64,000 nucleotides of DNA from Edolisoma coerulescens. Taxonomy: Eukaryota; Chordata; Aves; Passeriformes; Campephagidae. Shown piece by piece: positions 22,901 to 36,363 of the stretch. Where the stretch lies: NCBI GenBank assembly GCA_013397115.1, contig VWZW01006279.1:187831-251830 (forward strand), written 5' to 3'. The notes under the pieces are model-generated. The model ran no database searches. It worked only from the letters and a program-made list of their open reading frames with translations, and was not told the DNA's origin. A program made the position numbers and the translations under genes. The first letter of the stretch is position 1. Each line of letters begins with the position of its first letter.

Positions 22901-24967
22901 AGTAGGGGAGGTCAGGCCAAGTCACTGTTGCACCTCAGAACCAGAGAGTGAAATGGCAAGTGGCCATCAGAGTTGTGCTGTGAGAAAGGGAAAAGTAAGA
23001 AATATGCAAGTTAAAATGAGTAGATATGCAATATCCTTTAAAGTGCTGATTTAATAACTGAATGGGAACAGAAAAAAAATAAGTGCCTGTGTTAATTGAT
23101 TACTTAATTACATTACACCAACCCACATAGTATTATCTAAATATTCCAACACAAACTTCTTTTTTCAAAATACACTGCTGGTATCCTTTTGGCTATTGGA
23201 TACAATATTAAGCAGTTTTGTATCACACAGGGCCTGACTGAGGACACACAGCAGATGGGGGCTGGCAAGGTAGTAGAGGTCAGAATGGCAGGTCCCCAGT
23301 GTCTGTTTCACTGAAATAGTCCAGGTTTACAACTAACCATAAGATAGAAACAGAGTGTCTCTCTATGGCTCTAATACCACTTCATCTTGGATCAAGAGGG
23401 TTCTTTTGAAGCACACCTTTCCGCTGTAAAGTACCAAGTAAGCCCCGGAAGTTTATGCAGGGCCAGTACCAGGTGCTCGGCATCAAATGTTGTGCTCTAT
23501 CACGCAGCTGCTAGTGGGCTGCACCCCTTGCTAACCCCTGGGACCCCAGCCCTTGTCCATCACAGCCTGTCTGTCACAGACTGCCCTCTATAAACCTAGT
23601 AAGATCCATCCTGAGGGATAACAAATTTTCGTGGCTTTTTAGCCCAAATTCTCCATACCATAAGCCTTCTCCAGACTCCTGCTGCTCCACTGATTAGGAA
23701 CACTCCACCACCATTTCAGGAGGCTGCTTCCTTAGTTTTGAAACCTAGTGCAGAACATGTAGAAAATTAAGTCAATACCTCTGTTTGTTCCCATTTTTAA
23801 ATGAGTGAAAATAGAAGTCTGGAATGACTCTAAAGAAAACCACTAGTAACTGCCATGAGTCCGTGACCACCCAGTAGTGGAAAGGGGGGAGGGTGAGTGT
23901 GGGGAGGCTGTTTTAAATCTGGAACTGATTGCATTCATTTTAGCACTTCCCTGCATGTTTGTTTCTATTTGTAATTTTTAATTTCAATTTTTATTTTTAG
24001 CTGTGTGTATTTTAATAATTTAACTCAACATATTGATTTCTTTTCCAATTTTGCAAGTAATAGTGGTCACTAAAACTGCATCTATTAAGAGCATGAGAAT
24101 TTTAAATAAAATCATTATCTACCAAACACAAAAAATACACAACTATGTAAGCACTGACAGCTTGGGGTTCTGGATATAGGTGTGATTTTTTTTTAATTGG
24201 AGGATTAGGTTCCTGAAAGTTTGTGGAGAATTTCAAGTTTCTGGGTGGGCTGTAGCAGATTCATGGCTTTATCTGCAGACTGCTGCATTTGGCCAATACA
24301 TTCAGTGCACTCACTCAGTTCTGTCCTTTTATAGAGGTTCCCCTACTTTATGCCATATTTTTTCACTTTTTATTTCTCTCCAGGATAGTTTCCTCATTCA
24401 TCCCTGGCACTACTGCAGTCTTTCTCAGCAAACAGAACTACCAAGTGAAGCACAAACAAAAGCTGAAAAAACAGAGGCCCCAAATGGATAATCTCATAGA
24501 TTATTCCATGATTAATTATCCCAGATTTATCAAATGCCACATCCAAATATGGTCAAACATGTAATTGTAATCTTCCTCAAGACACACAACCACCCCTCTG
24601 CACAAGCCTTGGTTTCTATCATGGAAAATTTAAACCAACTTCCAATAGAAATGATAGAAAAAAGAACTAATGTTGATACATTCTGAGCTATATACTCAAC
24701 ATGTCAAGGAGATCATTAGTGACTGACACCAATGATGTGTCAAAGACAACAAGATGTCTCTTTTGTGCCTGTCCTTTACTGACATTCCTGTCACATCCTA
24801 TTCACCAACCTTGTGCAGTGATCCTCTCGCACTTTGGATCAAAAAATTTCCATGTTACTGTTAGTGCGTTTTGCACACAACCATTTTGTTCTGTTTTTCA
24901 CACAGTCTTGTTTGTATTTTAATCACTCGAATGAGAAAAGGTTATTCATAGCAGAAATTAGCATTGA

Positions 24968-25021
24968 GATATATATATACACATATATATCTCTATCAAT
25001 ATATACCTGTACCTGTACCTG
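24968..25021. repeat. TA/CA microsatellite followed by (TACCTG)3
   Basis: An alternating AT run with a CACA interruption spans 24968-24990. Three perfect TACCTG units follow at 25004-25021. Confidence 0.85.
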
Positions 25022-28000
25022 GTTGAATATCATCATTTAACAGGTTATAAGCCACAAGTCCCAGAGAGACCCACAAATTCACCTAATTTCCCTGATTTCA
25101 CAGTTAAGTCTCCACATTAGCTATAAATGTGTAAACCCATGTGGAGGTAGTTCCTATTTACTACATAGCTGAGGAGGCACACGGCTCTTTTTTTCTTTCA
25201 CCATATGGCTGAAGTAACTCACACAGAAGCAATTTGTTCTGATTCAGCTGTTTCAGCAGGAAGGATTTGCAGAAGCAGGATTGGGAAACACACAGGATTC
25301 TCTTTCACTTCCGTGACAGGCGTTATATTTTTAATTAGCCCCTGTTAGTCTTCCGAGGGCAGCTTGTAAAAGTTTAATTCTGTGTCTCAAATTGGAGTCC
25401 CATTTGATAAGGCCATTTTTAAAGTGTATTTAGGGACTAGTTCTGAAAGCCTTTTCTGGTTTTTAGAAAAGTCAGTTCCTTGGCAAATTCTATGGAAAAA
25501 AAGTAAGAGTTTTGGAGTTTCTATTCTCCCAGCAGACTCGACTTACATGAAGCTAATTGAAGATATAGAGAAGAGGGGGTAGTGGTCAATATGGTACTTC
25601 CCTGAAATCTGAAGAGAACCAGCTGTTGGGAAGATCTTATACACTATGTGCATATCATTTTAGGTACCTGAAGGCCCCAACTTTGTACACTGGAAAGTAA
25701 TGACAAAAAATAGGTCAATGAACAATGGACACGAAAAACCTGCTAGGTTAATGTATTCCCTGTTGCTTGCCTACACAATTGTATCATTAAAATCAAAACA
25801 ATCAGATTTGCTTAAATCTGACAAGTAAAAAGAAAAAAACTGAAAAGGTCCATTTGAAATAAATATTATTTGATGAAAAAATAGCATTTAATTATATGCA
25901 TTGACTAAAAACTATAAGCAATATAAGAAACAAAGAAAAAATGTAGAACATAAACCAGCCTTATTAATTTGCAGTGATGCCCTGAGAATTTAAAATAGTA
26001 TCTGCTGAAGGGACATAGTGTTGCACACATTTAGGAAGGAGGAACACAACGTCCAAAAGACTTGCAAAACATTTTGAGTTTGTAATTTATGTAGGATCAT
26101 ATGGGGGATATATTTGGTGATGCCTTAAAAATTCATCTCTAACACAGCATTCTGTCAGAAGTGCTACGGTTGCGAGCCTGTGAGAGAGCGTCCCTTAAAC
26201 GTCATTGGCCCCTCAGCTTTCAGTTTAATATTTAAGCTGTTTCTAATTGTGTTCAGTTGAAACTTGGCATCCAGTTTATGGGCTTGGATGCAATTTTCAT
26301 TTCAGTGAAAAAGAAAAAGGGGAGAAAAGAGGCAAAACTTAAATCTGTTCTGTTCCTGGAATGCTTAAGTGGTAAATGAGGTAAAAGTTTCAATCTCTTT
26401 TCCCAAATTTGTCCAAGTGTGATTTCTTACCCAAAACATAATGCAATATCATTCAGTGTAACACAGTACAAACACATGGATACATAGCCAAGAACTAATC
26501 AAAACACTCAACTTTGAACCTTCTGCAACAGCCTTCAAGAAAACCAAATTAGGATCTTTTTCATGGGGGGAAATGTGTGTGTTAATGACTAGAAAAGGAG
26601 GTCTGCACACATTTCAGGAAATTGCATTAGCCTTCATCAACACCAGAAAACTAAAATGAAAGGTCATGCTCAGAAACAAACCTTGATGTGGGCTTTAAAA
26701 GAGCTTCTGAACTGTTCTCACTGGATATGTCCCATCCTGCATTTCACACATCACTGACCCTCCCAGGCACTGCTGGCTTTCCTCACCCTTTCCTCAGCAA
26801 AGGCTGCAAGACACATTTCAGCCTACAGGGCTTTGGGGGAATAAAATGCCTCTACCTACCCCCAAAGTGACAACAGGATTACAGGGAAAAAAACATGGCA
26901 GAAAATTCAGATTTATGATTGTTACAGCTGTAGCTGGCCCCACACAGCTGGAGAATGGGGGAGAGAAGTGCTCCCTCCTTCCCTCTCCAAAGGCTGTAAC
27001 AATGGTCGGCGGAAACACAAATTCTGCCATCTACAGACCATCTTTCACTTAGGAAGAGCTGCAGCTTGAAAGGCCCCCGTTGTAGGAACAGCCATCCAGC
27101 TTATCTCGAAGCCAAAAAGTGTGGCTCTGCAGAGCTCAGCAGAAAAAGAGCCTTCATTAGCACAGTCAAGACGACACTAGTCACTCAGCAAATCCTGTAA
27201 GGTAGGAAAACTGGCATCCTTGGCTTCCAGGAGTTTGCTTAGACTTCATGCTTCTTCCCTAGGCTTCCTATAGGAGATCCCAGAAGAGCAAAAAAAAAGA
27301 TAGTCTTGAACATCAAATGTATGGGGCTGAGGAGGCACAGCCTGTAATTGAGAAGTGTGGTCTGGGGGTCGTAAAGGGAGGGGGGCAGAGCACAGGCATT
27401 TCCCCACTAGACATCTGTGCTGATTTTGCTGATTGTGGGAATAGTGGCCTTCAGGGCATTTAATAAAAAATGATTAAGGAAGAGACAGGACTGTGGCTAT
27501 ATTACTCATCCATTAACCGTCTGCACATGAGATCAGACATCCCTCCCCCTGAAGCAATCCAGCAATGGACTACAGTCTTTGCATGGGTGCTCTGCTCTTT
27601 GTGTTGTCCAAGAGAATTGTACTTTAAAGACACAGCATGAGTTTTACCAATTTTATGCCTTTATTACAGTTTGTTTGGGTTTTGGTGCAAACTGCTGTGT
27701 TCCAACAGAATTCTGTCTAACGTCCATTTAAATGCTTATGTAATTTAGCATGAGTATGGAAATCACAGGAAATACCAGTTTGGTGTATAATGCCTGCTCC
27801 TTCCTTGGCTGTTGCTAAACTCCAGGATAAGACTTTCTGAGTACTTTACGATGAACTTATAAAGTGTCTCACTGAAATGCACAGTCTACAGTAGTAGCTG
27901 TGAGAGCCAATTTAGCTCTGGCCTGAGCACGTAGAACACATCCACTGAGATGAGTGGAAGCTGATCTGTCCTTGGCCAAGGATAACGCAATGTAATATAA

Positions 28001-28522
28001 ATTCTTTCAGTAAGTGACTGGCAAGTTGATTTATGGCAATTTCTGACAAACCTGCTCTAGCTTTAGGTATAATTTAAGTAGGCAGACACATACTGGAGGT
28101 TTTCAAGAGCTTGCCTGATGCTCCCCATGGGAACTTTCAAAGCCCCAGGTGGCGGTGGGGCACTTGACTCCTGTTGACTCAGAACTCTAGTAAGTTCCCA
28201 TATTTGCCAGCTGTAAGTTTAAAGTTCTCCCCTCTGATTTCCCAGAGGCAAGAACAAACAACCAGCTGTTCCCAGTGAATTTAGTTGGGAGCTATAGAGA
28301 ACCATGAAAATCAGTCTAGGTAGTCGGATGCTTCAATGAGAACTCAGAAACACACTTGCCAATTAGGATTTTCCTTTCAGGGGTGTTCACCTGCTAACTT
28401 TCTCTCTCCTGGAGCACATCGATAGTCACAGAGAGGAGGAAGTTAATAAAAACACCCGATTTCTTGTGGAAATGTGGTTTAAAAGCAATATTTTAAAAAC
28501 AGTTTACCAAAACACTGTCATT

Positions 28523-28560
28523 GATGATAATTGTTGTCATCGATGATAATTGTTGTCATC
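28523..28560. repeat. Exact 19-bp tandem duplication
   Basis: GATGATAATTGTTGTCATC is present twice head to tail (28523-28541 and 28542-28560) with no mismatch. Each unit has ATTGTTGT, a SOX-like core, and the ends GATGA/TCATC are inverted, so each unit is itself partly palindromic. Confidence 0.9.
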
Positions 28561-29515
28561 GGCTGTACATGATCATATTGACTGTTTCATGATAGAAGAA
28601 AAACTGTTCAACACATGACAAGTTGTGTTTGGCAAAGGAGGAAAGGAGAGAGGGAAAAGAGACCATTAAAGACTGACACGCCCCCATGATAATGCTATAT
28701 ATCACCACAGAATCACTTGCAGGTGTACACAAGTCTTGCTGCTCCTTCTAGCCCAGTTTTTGCATGCAAGGTCATCCTCCTGGTGCTACCTTAGAAACTG
28801 GCCTTATTCTATAGAGGACATTGAATGATAACACTGCGAGTCAGCTGACTGCTGTGTCACAGAGCTGCTGCTTTCTACATTATCGCAACTGCCAGAGCTC
28901 TTACTGCTGCAGTTTTCTAGTCGCAGTGCGGCAAAGCAGACGCATAGAACCAGGAACAAAGCAGCATAGGTTTTTTTTTATTCTTATCTTTTTCATACGA
29001 GGGGAATATTCCTGGTGTTAGCGTAGGAACAGACACAGCTTGGATGTGTTGGCTTCAGCCTGGCAGCATTTTCAGCTGAGCAGGGACTGCTCGGAGCTCT
29101 GTACCCAAATTGCCTCTGAGGAAGAACGCCTGATTTCCCACTTTGCGTACTAAGAGGGTTTTTTCTTTATGCTACGGTGATGTACCTGCAGCAATCGGAC
29201 AAAGGAGATGGTACTTGTCCCTGTCTGTCCGACTGGGGCCTTTTGCAGGTACTCCACGGCCGAAGCTGTGCCAGCATCCCAGGGTCAGATAGATTGGTAA
29301 TACAGATTGCCGCAATTTCTTACATCAGTTAGAGCAAAGCTCAAACAAGAAACCAGACTCTCTGACCTAAATCAGTCCCAGTCCTTCTGGATACAGGGCA
29401 GCAGTCGACTAGCAATGACACAACCAGCCATCAAGTGGAGAGTCTCTGGGATTGCAATCTGTATCAGTTGGAGTCTGAGAGAACGAAACCCTTTCGGGTA
29501 TCCAGTCGCTTCTCC

Positions 29516-29562
29516 TTCTAATACTACAAATACTACAACTACAACTACTACTGCTGCTGCTT
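29516..29562. repeat. Degenerate ACT/CTG trinucleotide tract
   Basis: Repeated ACTACA, ACTACT and GCTGCT units form an impure trinucleotide microsatellite. Confidence 0.75.
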
Positions 29563-30969
29563 CTGTTTTTCTTGCCTGTAAGAAGCTGTTAATTGCGGTT
29601 GGTCTCTGACTGTACATTTGTGTGGATTAGTCTGCCTATAACGCAGTCCTCATCTGCTCCTGCTGGAAATCGGGGCACGAAGTCAGCCTGCTTTAACAGT
29701 TGCTTCTTTCTGCGTGATGCTATGCAACTAGAATGGGTTACACTGACAACAAAGGAACAAGCACAAAGCACCACTTTCTTTGCTGGACTGTTACAGGAAC
29801 ATAGCTCTTCTTCGATATGACACCCTGGTCTCTTCTCTTTGCTGGCTTTTTTTTTTTTTTTAATTTAATTCATCTAATCGAAGAGCCTAACAGACACCAT
29901 CGTGAATGTAGCTTTTAATGATTTGGAAAAGACAGCCTGTGGAGACTGCGATTTGAGACAGCAACACATTTAGGTTATTGCCAATTTTAAATACTTGGTT
30001 TGTGAAGCACAGCCCTAAGGGACGAGCTCAGTAACTGAGAAAGAGATTGTAGATAAAGAAATAAAAATGACAAGCATAATGGAGGCTCTGCAAAAGAGAC
30101 TGTCAGAGAATCAGTTCATGGATGGCAATTTCACCAGTCTGAATCTGAATAATTCATAGATTGAAATTACCCTGCTTTCACCTTTCCATTTAAACCGGCA
30201 TGATCTGAATCTCTAATAAATTTTCAAGATAAAGTAAAATGCCAATTTGAATCTGAAGAGCTTTTAAAACCAGATGCTACACCCTGAATCTTTCGATACC
30301 TTTCACAATTATCCTGTGAGAACCGCACTTCATCACGAAGCACCATTACCAGTGAAAATTACTGTGATTACAATAGCAACAATAGAATACCATCAAATGA
30401 TCTCTAATCTACCTAATTTACCAAGGCTGACTGTGTGCCCATTGTGTTTCACTACGTCTGGCATTGGATCAATATCACGGTGGAACAAAAATGCCTTAGT
30501 GTGTGCTTCCTTTTGGTACCTTTAACTTTGACAGCACAGGAAAAAATCTAACTACTGTTAGATGTTTTTACAGCCAATCTACATGCCTGCTGTAGGATCT
30601 GATTGATTCTCTATGATTTTCTTTAGTTCTTGGGTATCAGATGTCTTTGTGTTACTAATTAGTTTATAATGTATACTCATGCACAAAGACTGCAGCAAGC
30701 GAGTGCCAGCACAGGGACCCTGCACTGCTGCTGCAGTTGCAGCGCTCTCACTGGGGAAGCCAAAACGAGTTCGGTGCCTTATGTGAATAATTACTCCTGT
30801 CTGAGTTAGAAATGCTTTGTAGCATCACCGTTCTTGGTGGTATTACGTGAAAAATGTATGCAAAATCCATGGTCAAGAAAAAGGATCGTGTGCAATACTA
30901 ACAAGATTTTCCCCCCTGTTCAGCAATTAGCATGTGGTTGTGAGAGACAGGCTGCGACTCCTTCTGTGT

Positions 30970-30971
<2 letters not shown>

Positions 30972-31007
<36 letters not shown>
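30972..31007. repeat. (GT)n microsatellite, about 18 units
   Basis: A perfect alternating GT tract of about 36 bp. It is preceded by TGTAC and followed by AGGTACGCATGCA. Confidence 0.95.
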
Positions 31008-31009
<2 letters not shown>

Positions 31010-34000
31010 GTACGCATGCACATACATAAATGTAAAGCTACTGTGCTCTGTGAACGAATATGTGCTGATCTCTGAAAGTAACAACTTTCTCTGACAAGCC
31101 TGGCGCTGTGTTTTGCCGCAATCTGCTCACTTGTAACAAATCCCTCTTTTGGAGGTGTAAATTTCCTATAGGATGATGCGTGACTTCTGGAACAGTAAGT
31201 ACCCTTTATGCAATATGTTGGTGCCTATAGCTATGCTGTAGAATAGTATTTTAAGCATAGTTTGAGTCCTTGCAGTATAACTAGAATGTGAAGAAGTGAG
31301 AAACATGTACAGAAGGCTAGAAACAGGCATTCTTCACGGAGGTGACTGTATCTGATGTTTGTATGTGTGTGAGTTATATACTTCAGGCTTGTTTTTCATT
31401 TTATAATCAGATTTACTCTGCCTTCAGGGAACATTTTCTAAGGCAGGAAGGTAAGCAGTATCTCGTCTTATTTCTGTGACTGTGCTGTATCTCTGTTGAG
31501 GGAAATGCATGTTTACAGCACATAGTTATATAATACAGCACGATCTCATGACATCTAATTAAATGTTTCAATATTTGTTCACATTAAAACTGGGCAAGAA
31601 AGTATATTTAAAATATGGATTTTTGTTGAAAATACACTTCTAGAAATGCTACGCAAAAAACAATTTACAGACCATATTTGCATTCACCTTTTGCTCTTTA
31701 CTGTTCTTAAACAAGTGCCTATTCTACCAGAATACTAATGGTCTTGAAACCTTTGGATTTATATATTTTGTTTCCTCAAAACATAATTTACTGTACTTCT
31801 AAATTTTCTGTATATTAGTGGAGACTGCTGTCTAGAGGTAGAAGAGGCAAAAGGTTTTACAGCTTGAGCTGTGATAACAAAGGAACTTGAAAGGGCACAA
31901 AATATGAGTATAAAAAAGTCTCAAATTTTAAATGATTCAGTAATGGGATTTAGCAAACTGCTGTTCTTAGACAACACACTCTCAAGTTACTACACTATCT
32001 GGAAATAATTAGTCCATTCAGTGCTATATTTATATTCTTCATTTTCACGTAGTATTTGAAACATAACAAAGAAAAATCTGAGAGCAAATACCAAAACTTT
32101 GGTAAAAGTGTAAAACCTACATTATGTTACTGTGGTAATAAAATCAAGAAATTTAGACCGAATTTTGCTGAAGAGAATTAAGCATTGTGGTTTAACTATT
32201 TTATGAAGAGCATTTTATGTTTTCATGAACAGAAATATAACATATACGGCTTTAACTACTATTCTGCAAAGACCATGCAAACAGGAATGTGAATGTTTTG
32301 CAAAATACCATACAAGTACCTGGCAGCATTTACAGTATTATCATTACTGCCACAGTATTCCAGTATCATATGCTGCATTGAAATCATGGTCTGTTAACCA
32401 GTTGGGTTTCATGGAGTTTTTGCAATCCTAATTTTTTTATCAGTCCTATCTGCTGCAACAGCCTGTGGAAAGCAGCTGGCCATGGGGCGCAAGGTGTCCT
32501 CACTAGCAAGTGCAGAGCAGGCCTAAAGGAGAGTTTACAAGCTATTGGTGGGCTTCATGTAAGGGCCCAATCCAAATCCTTCTGTGGAACCACATTGGAG
32601 CCCTCTAACTTTGTGTTTCTGTTATTGAACTTTAAACTTGCCACTGGCTTTCTCCCACTGCTCCACACTGGCCTCACGTTCCCAAACATCCAGTGCTGGT
32701 CAGGCCTAATGCTGTTTGCCAGTGTGAGCCCCTGCAGTAGTTGCCAGAGGCTGCTAGGACAGCACACTCAGATGGCAAGAGTACCTGTGAGACTCTGCTA
32801 AAAGTACTCTGGAAAAGTCTGGAAACCTTGGGAAGTGAACTCTGCCTTTTGGGGTGGTGTGTGTTTCAAAGGCAGCAGGATTGCAGTCTGTCAGCAGGAT
32901 ACACTGCACATGAAAATGGGAAAAAAGCCTTTAAACCTTTTCAGACACAGGATTGTGAAGAGAATATTAGCAATATTACCTCATAGAAAGTATTAAAATG
33001 TAGTTAAGTCATATAATATGTGTATATTCTGATATGGCTACAGCCAATCAGGTAGCTACAGCTGAAGTGTTTAGGATGTATAATTGTATGTGTCAAAATA
33101 AATGGCAGACTGCAACATGAATCTTCTAACAAAAGGCCACTAATTTCAGCAATAGGGATTCAACAGTTAATATAAATTTTATCAAAAGATGTATTACGCT
33201 GGTTTTATGCCTGTTTTTCACTGTTTTACGCTTGTCTATGAATCAATATGCAATGGCAAAGGAAGGAAAAAACGCTTATTTACATGAGTTCCCAACTAAA
33301 CACAGATGTCCACTTGAGTAAAATTACCGCCATGCATTTGGTGGACCCTTATCTGTGTCTAGGCAGCAACCATGATGCAGCCACACACAAGAAAAACATA
33401 CTGGAGCCCATTCTACTACCACAGAATTCAATAACAATCTCCCTGTGCTATCAACATAAAAGATGGATCCATTCATTTCCTTCCATTACATCCTTCTTGT
33501 GAAAGTTGCTGCTATTTTGTTGGGTTTTTTCTCCTTTGTTACAAGAGTCACGTATAGTTGACACAACGTTGAACAGAAGATCTTTTCTGTTCACCAGGAC
33601 ACAAGACCTGAGCTAAAGATACACTGAAATCAACATCTCAGCATAGGTTTATTGGACAGCTGAAGGGACCTAGCTTTGTTGACTATATTTGTGCTCACTT
33701 GCTTGTCAATTCTGCATGATCATCTGCTATAAAACACATGAGTTCTGATCTGTAATGGTTGTATCTATTTGGACAAGAGCTCTGAGGATAGGAGGGCCTG
33801 TTGTGGGTTTCATTGTTGGTTTTTTTTTTTTTCACTGTACTGTTGCTTTGAATTAATTGCAACTGCCTATGGAAATATGATCCCTTAAGAATGTAGAGAA
33901 ATGCATTATTAATGATTATGTATGAAGAATTGCTAGATTCTCCAGCACCCTGGCTGCTATGAATTTCACACCATTATTCCCAAAGAAAAACATTAGCAAG

Positions 34001-36335
34001 AAAGCAAGACCAATATAACTTGAAAGGAAAACAGCAGCATTTCCAAACCAATCATTTTTGACACAGGAAATTCAGAGTTAAATAGAAGAAAATCCATATG
34101 TTTCATTGACACAATTAAAATACCTGAGCAGCTCACTTCCTCTTTGATGCCATGTGATAACTCCAGGATGTGATAGAGGTAAATAATTTTGCCATGTCAG
34201 TTTATATTATATGGACAGGATCAAAAACCACCTTTGGCTTTAAAAGTATTTGCACTGCATTTCACAGTATCAGTTCAGTTTCTTTATGGACTATAAATGT
34301 GCACCTGCTCTGTGCTTTTAGCTGTGTAGCATAACCAGAAGTTCTGAAAACCGAATGATTTCTGACCAAGCAAAAGAGGGAAATGAAATCCTAAATGGGA
34401 ATTGCAGAAGAGGCAATGGGTTTCCCAGGTCCCATGCCAACAGAGATTCTTGCTGTGGGCTTTCCAGGTCAGGTTAAACTTCTTATTGTGTTAGGATTTG
34501 TTCTAAAAAAACCCTCATAGCTAAAAATGAGCAGGAATTCAAAATAGGGCCAAACTTGTGCCCAGAAAATGAGGGTTTTTTTCTTTTCTAATTACATTTG
34601 ATATTATTTCTGCCACAGGTCTTGTCTCAAAGTTAACCAAGAAATTGTATCCAAAAGAATATTTGCAATGGTATACCTCATTTGTAGCTGGTCATGCATA
34701 GTGAAGCACACACAATGCAGGTGTGGTAAATGCTAAACTGGGAAACATCAAAATGGAAAAAACATAAATTGATAGATTGTGGTATTGACACTGTACTGTT
34801 CACTTATACTCAATATTTCACAGAGATAGTGCAGAAATGAATGTACAGCTAAATTATATGCAGTTATACTCAGGGAAATGCTCAATAGAAAAGCCTTTTG
34901 TTGTACTCACCTGTTTCTGTTTCTTCTGCCTATGTTCATTCAAAACCCACCTCCAGTGGCACAGCCGTCACAGCAACTGGCTACCCTCTGACCTGCAGGT
35001 AAGAAGTTTCACTGAGATAGCAAATGGATGAAATCCCACATCCTGTGCTCCTAAAGGCAATGTCCTGGTTGGTGGGGCCAAGGGAGAGGCAGGTGTGCAG
35101 AGGGGCATTGATGTGACAAACTTCAGACTCCCGTACAAAGCTAAAGTGGGAAAATGCCATTATTTAGTAATTAAAGAGGAGTAGGAACATCTTTAATTTC
35201 TACCTTTTCAGAGGCAGCTCTTCTGCAAAATCGTCAAATTTATACCTAGCACGAGTATCATGTGGTGAAACTCGGAGTCACGCAGAAAATTTAACCTGTC
35301 AATCAATACTGAGATGTGGAAAAAGGGTCTATAACTCAAGAGACTACACCAGTGTTTACTCATACACATATACACAGTGCTAGCACTACTGTTCAGATAC
35401 AGCTTTAAGGCCCTTTAATTTGCATGTAGATGTGGCTGCCTATGCCGCTGCACCCATAATGTGTGCAAAGTGACCATGTGTTTCAGATTTGGCTTAAGCA
35501 GCTCCATCCCATTTAAACTGGACTTTTTGGTAATGGTATTTTTGCTTTTCCTTTGAGTGACATAGCACGCCCTGTGTTATGCATACAAGTAAGCATGAAT
35601 TGTTGCAACTCCTGTTCTCAAAAGGTATGGTTTTCCTCAAAGCTTGTCTGTACTAAACTTGCCACCTTTTCATGAGGGGCAGCCTGTCTTTGCAAACTGA
35701 TGGGCTTGATGTGGTTATGAGTTGCTTGCACTTTGTGCTTTTCATATTCTGTCTTTGTTTCATGACATTTAGGAGTTGGAGAGCACCCTTTCCTCTGCCA
35801 CAGAATTTGATGCTTGGTAATTATTTAAAAAAACATATTAAGGACATGGGCTTCATCTTCCGAATGCCCCACAGTGTGTGTGAGACTTGCTGAGCTCTCA
35901 GAGCAGTATCTGGAGTCCATGGGAGTATGTGCAGGATGGATTTCATTGGGGAAAAAACAAGGAAAAAGCAATTTTCTGGTGCTTCTCATGGTTTGCCTCA
36001 ATTTAGACAATGCTTTTAACCATAATCTCTGAGACTTTATTTTATTTTTGTAAATAAGTACCTCTATAAACACAATTCTTTCACCTTACAGGGCACTTAA
36101 TGAAAAGAATTTCTTTAACAAATGTGAGTCACATAATGAATCAGTAACAGTTAGGGGAAATCCTGATGGAAAGTAGTGCTCTCATCATTAGTGCTGTGTG
36201 TGGTAAATTAGGAGCAGGCTCTTCAGGAAATGAGGACAAAAAGGCAGAATTGCTGCTCCTTGAGAGTTTGTCTTGAGCACAGAGTTCATGCTCTTTAAGA
36301 ACAGTAAGAACATCCTAAGTCTGTGTTTGAGAGAG

Positions 36336-36363
36336 ATATATATATATATACACATATATATAT
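36336..36363. repeat. TA/CA microsatellite
   Basis: An alternating AT run with a central CACA, similar in structure to the tract at 24968-24990. Confidence 0.85.

Larger units (their letters stand above)
19961..30970. other. Gene desert, segment 2
   Basis: I see no supportable gene. It contains a TA/CA microsatellite (24968-24990) followed by three copies of TACCTG (25004-25021), an exact 19-bp tandem duplication (28523-28560) and a degenerate ACT/CTG trinucleotide tract (29516-29562). Patches that read like conserved non-coding DNA occur at 20580-20760, 23030-23140, 23930-24130, 25840-25960, 26150-26330 and 27380-27560. The open frames, such as 147 codons at 22073-22516, resemble no family. 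Confidence 0.5.

Noticed and set aside
30972..31007. Regular repeats as a CRISPR array
   Set aside because: It is a plain GT microsatellite in a vertebrate genome; there are no spacers.
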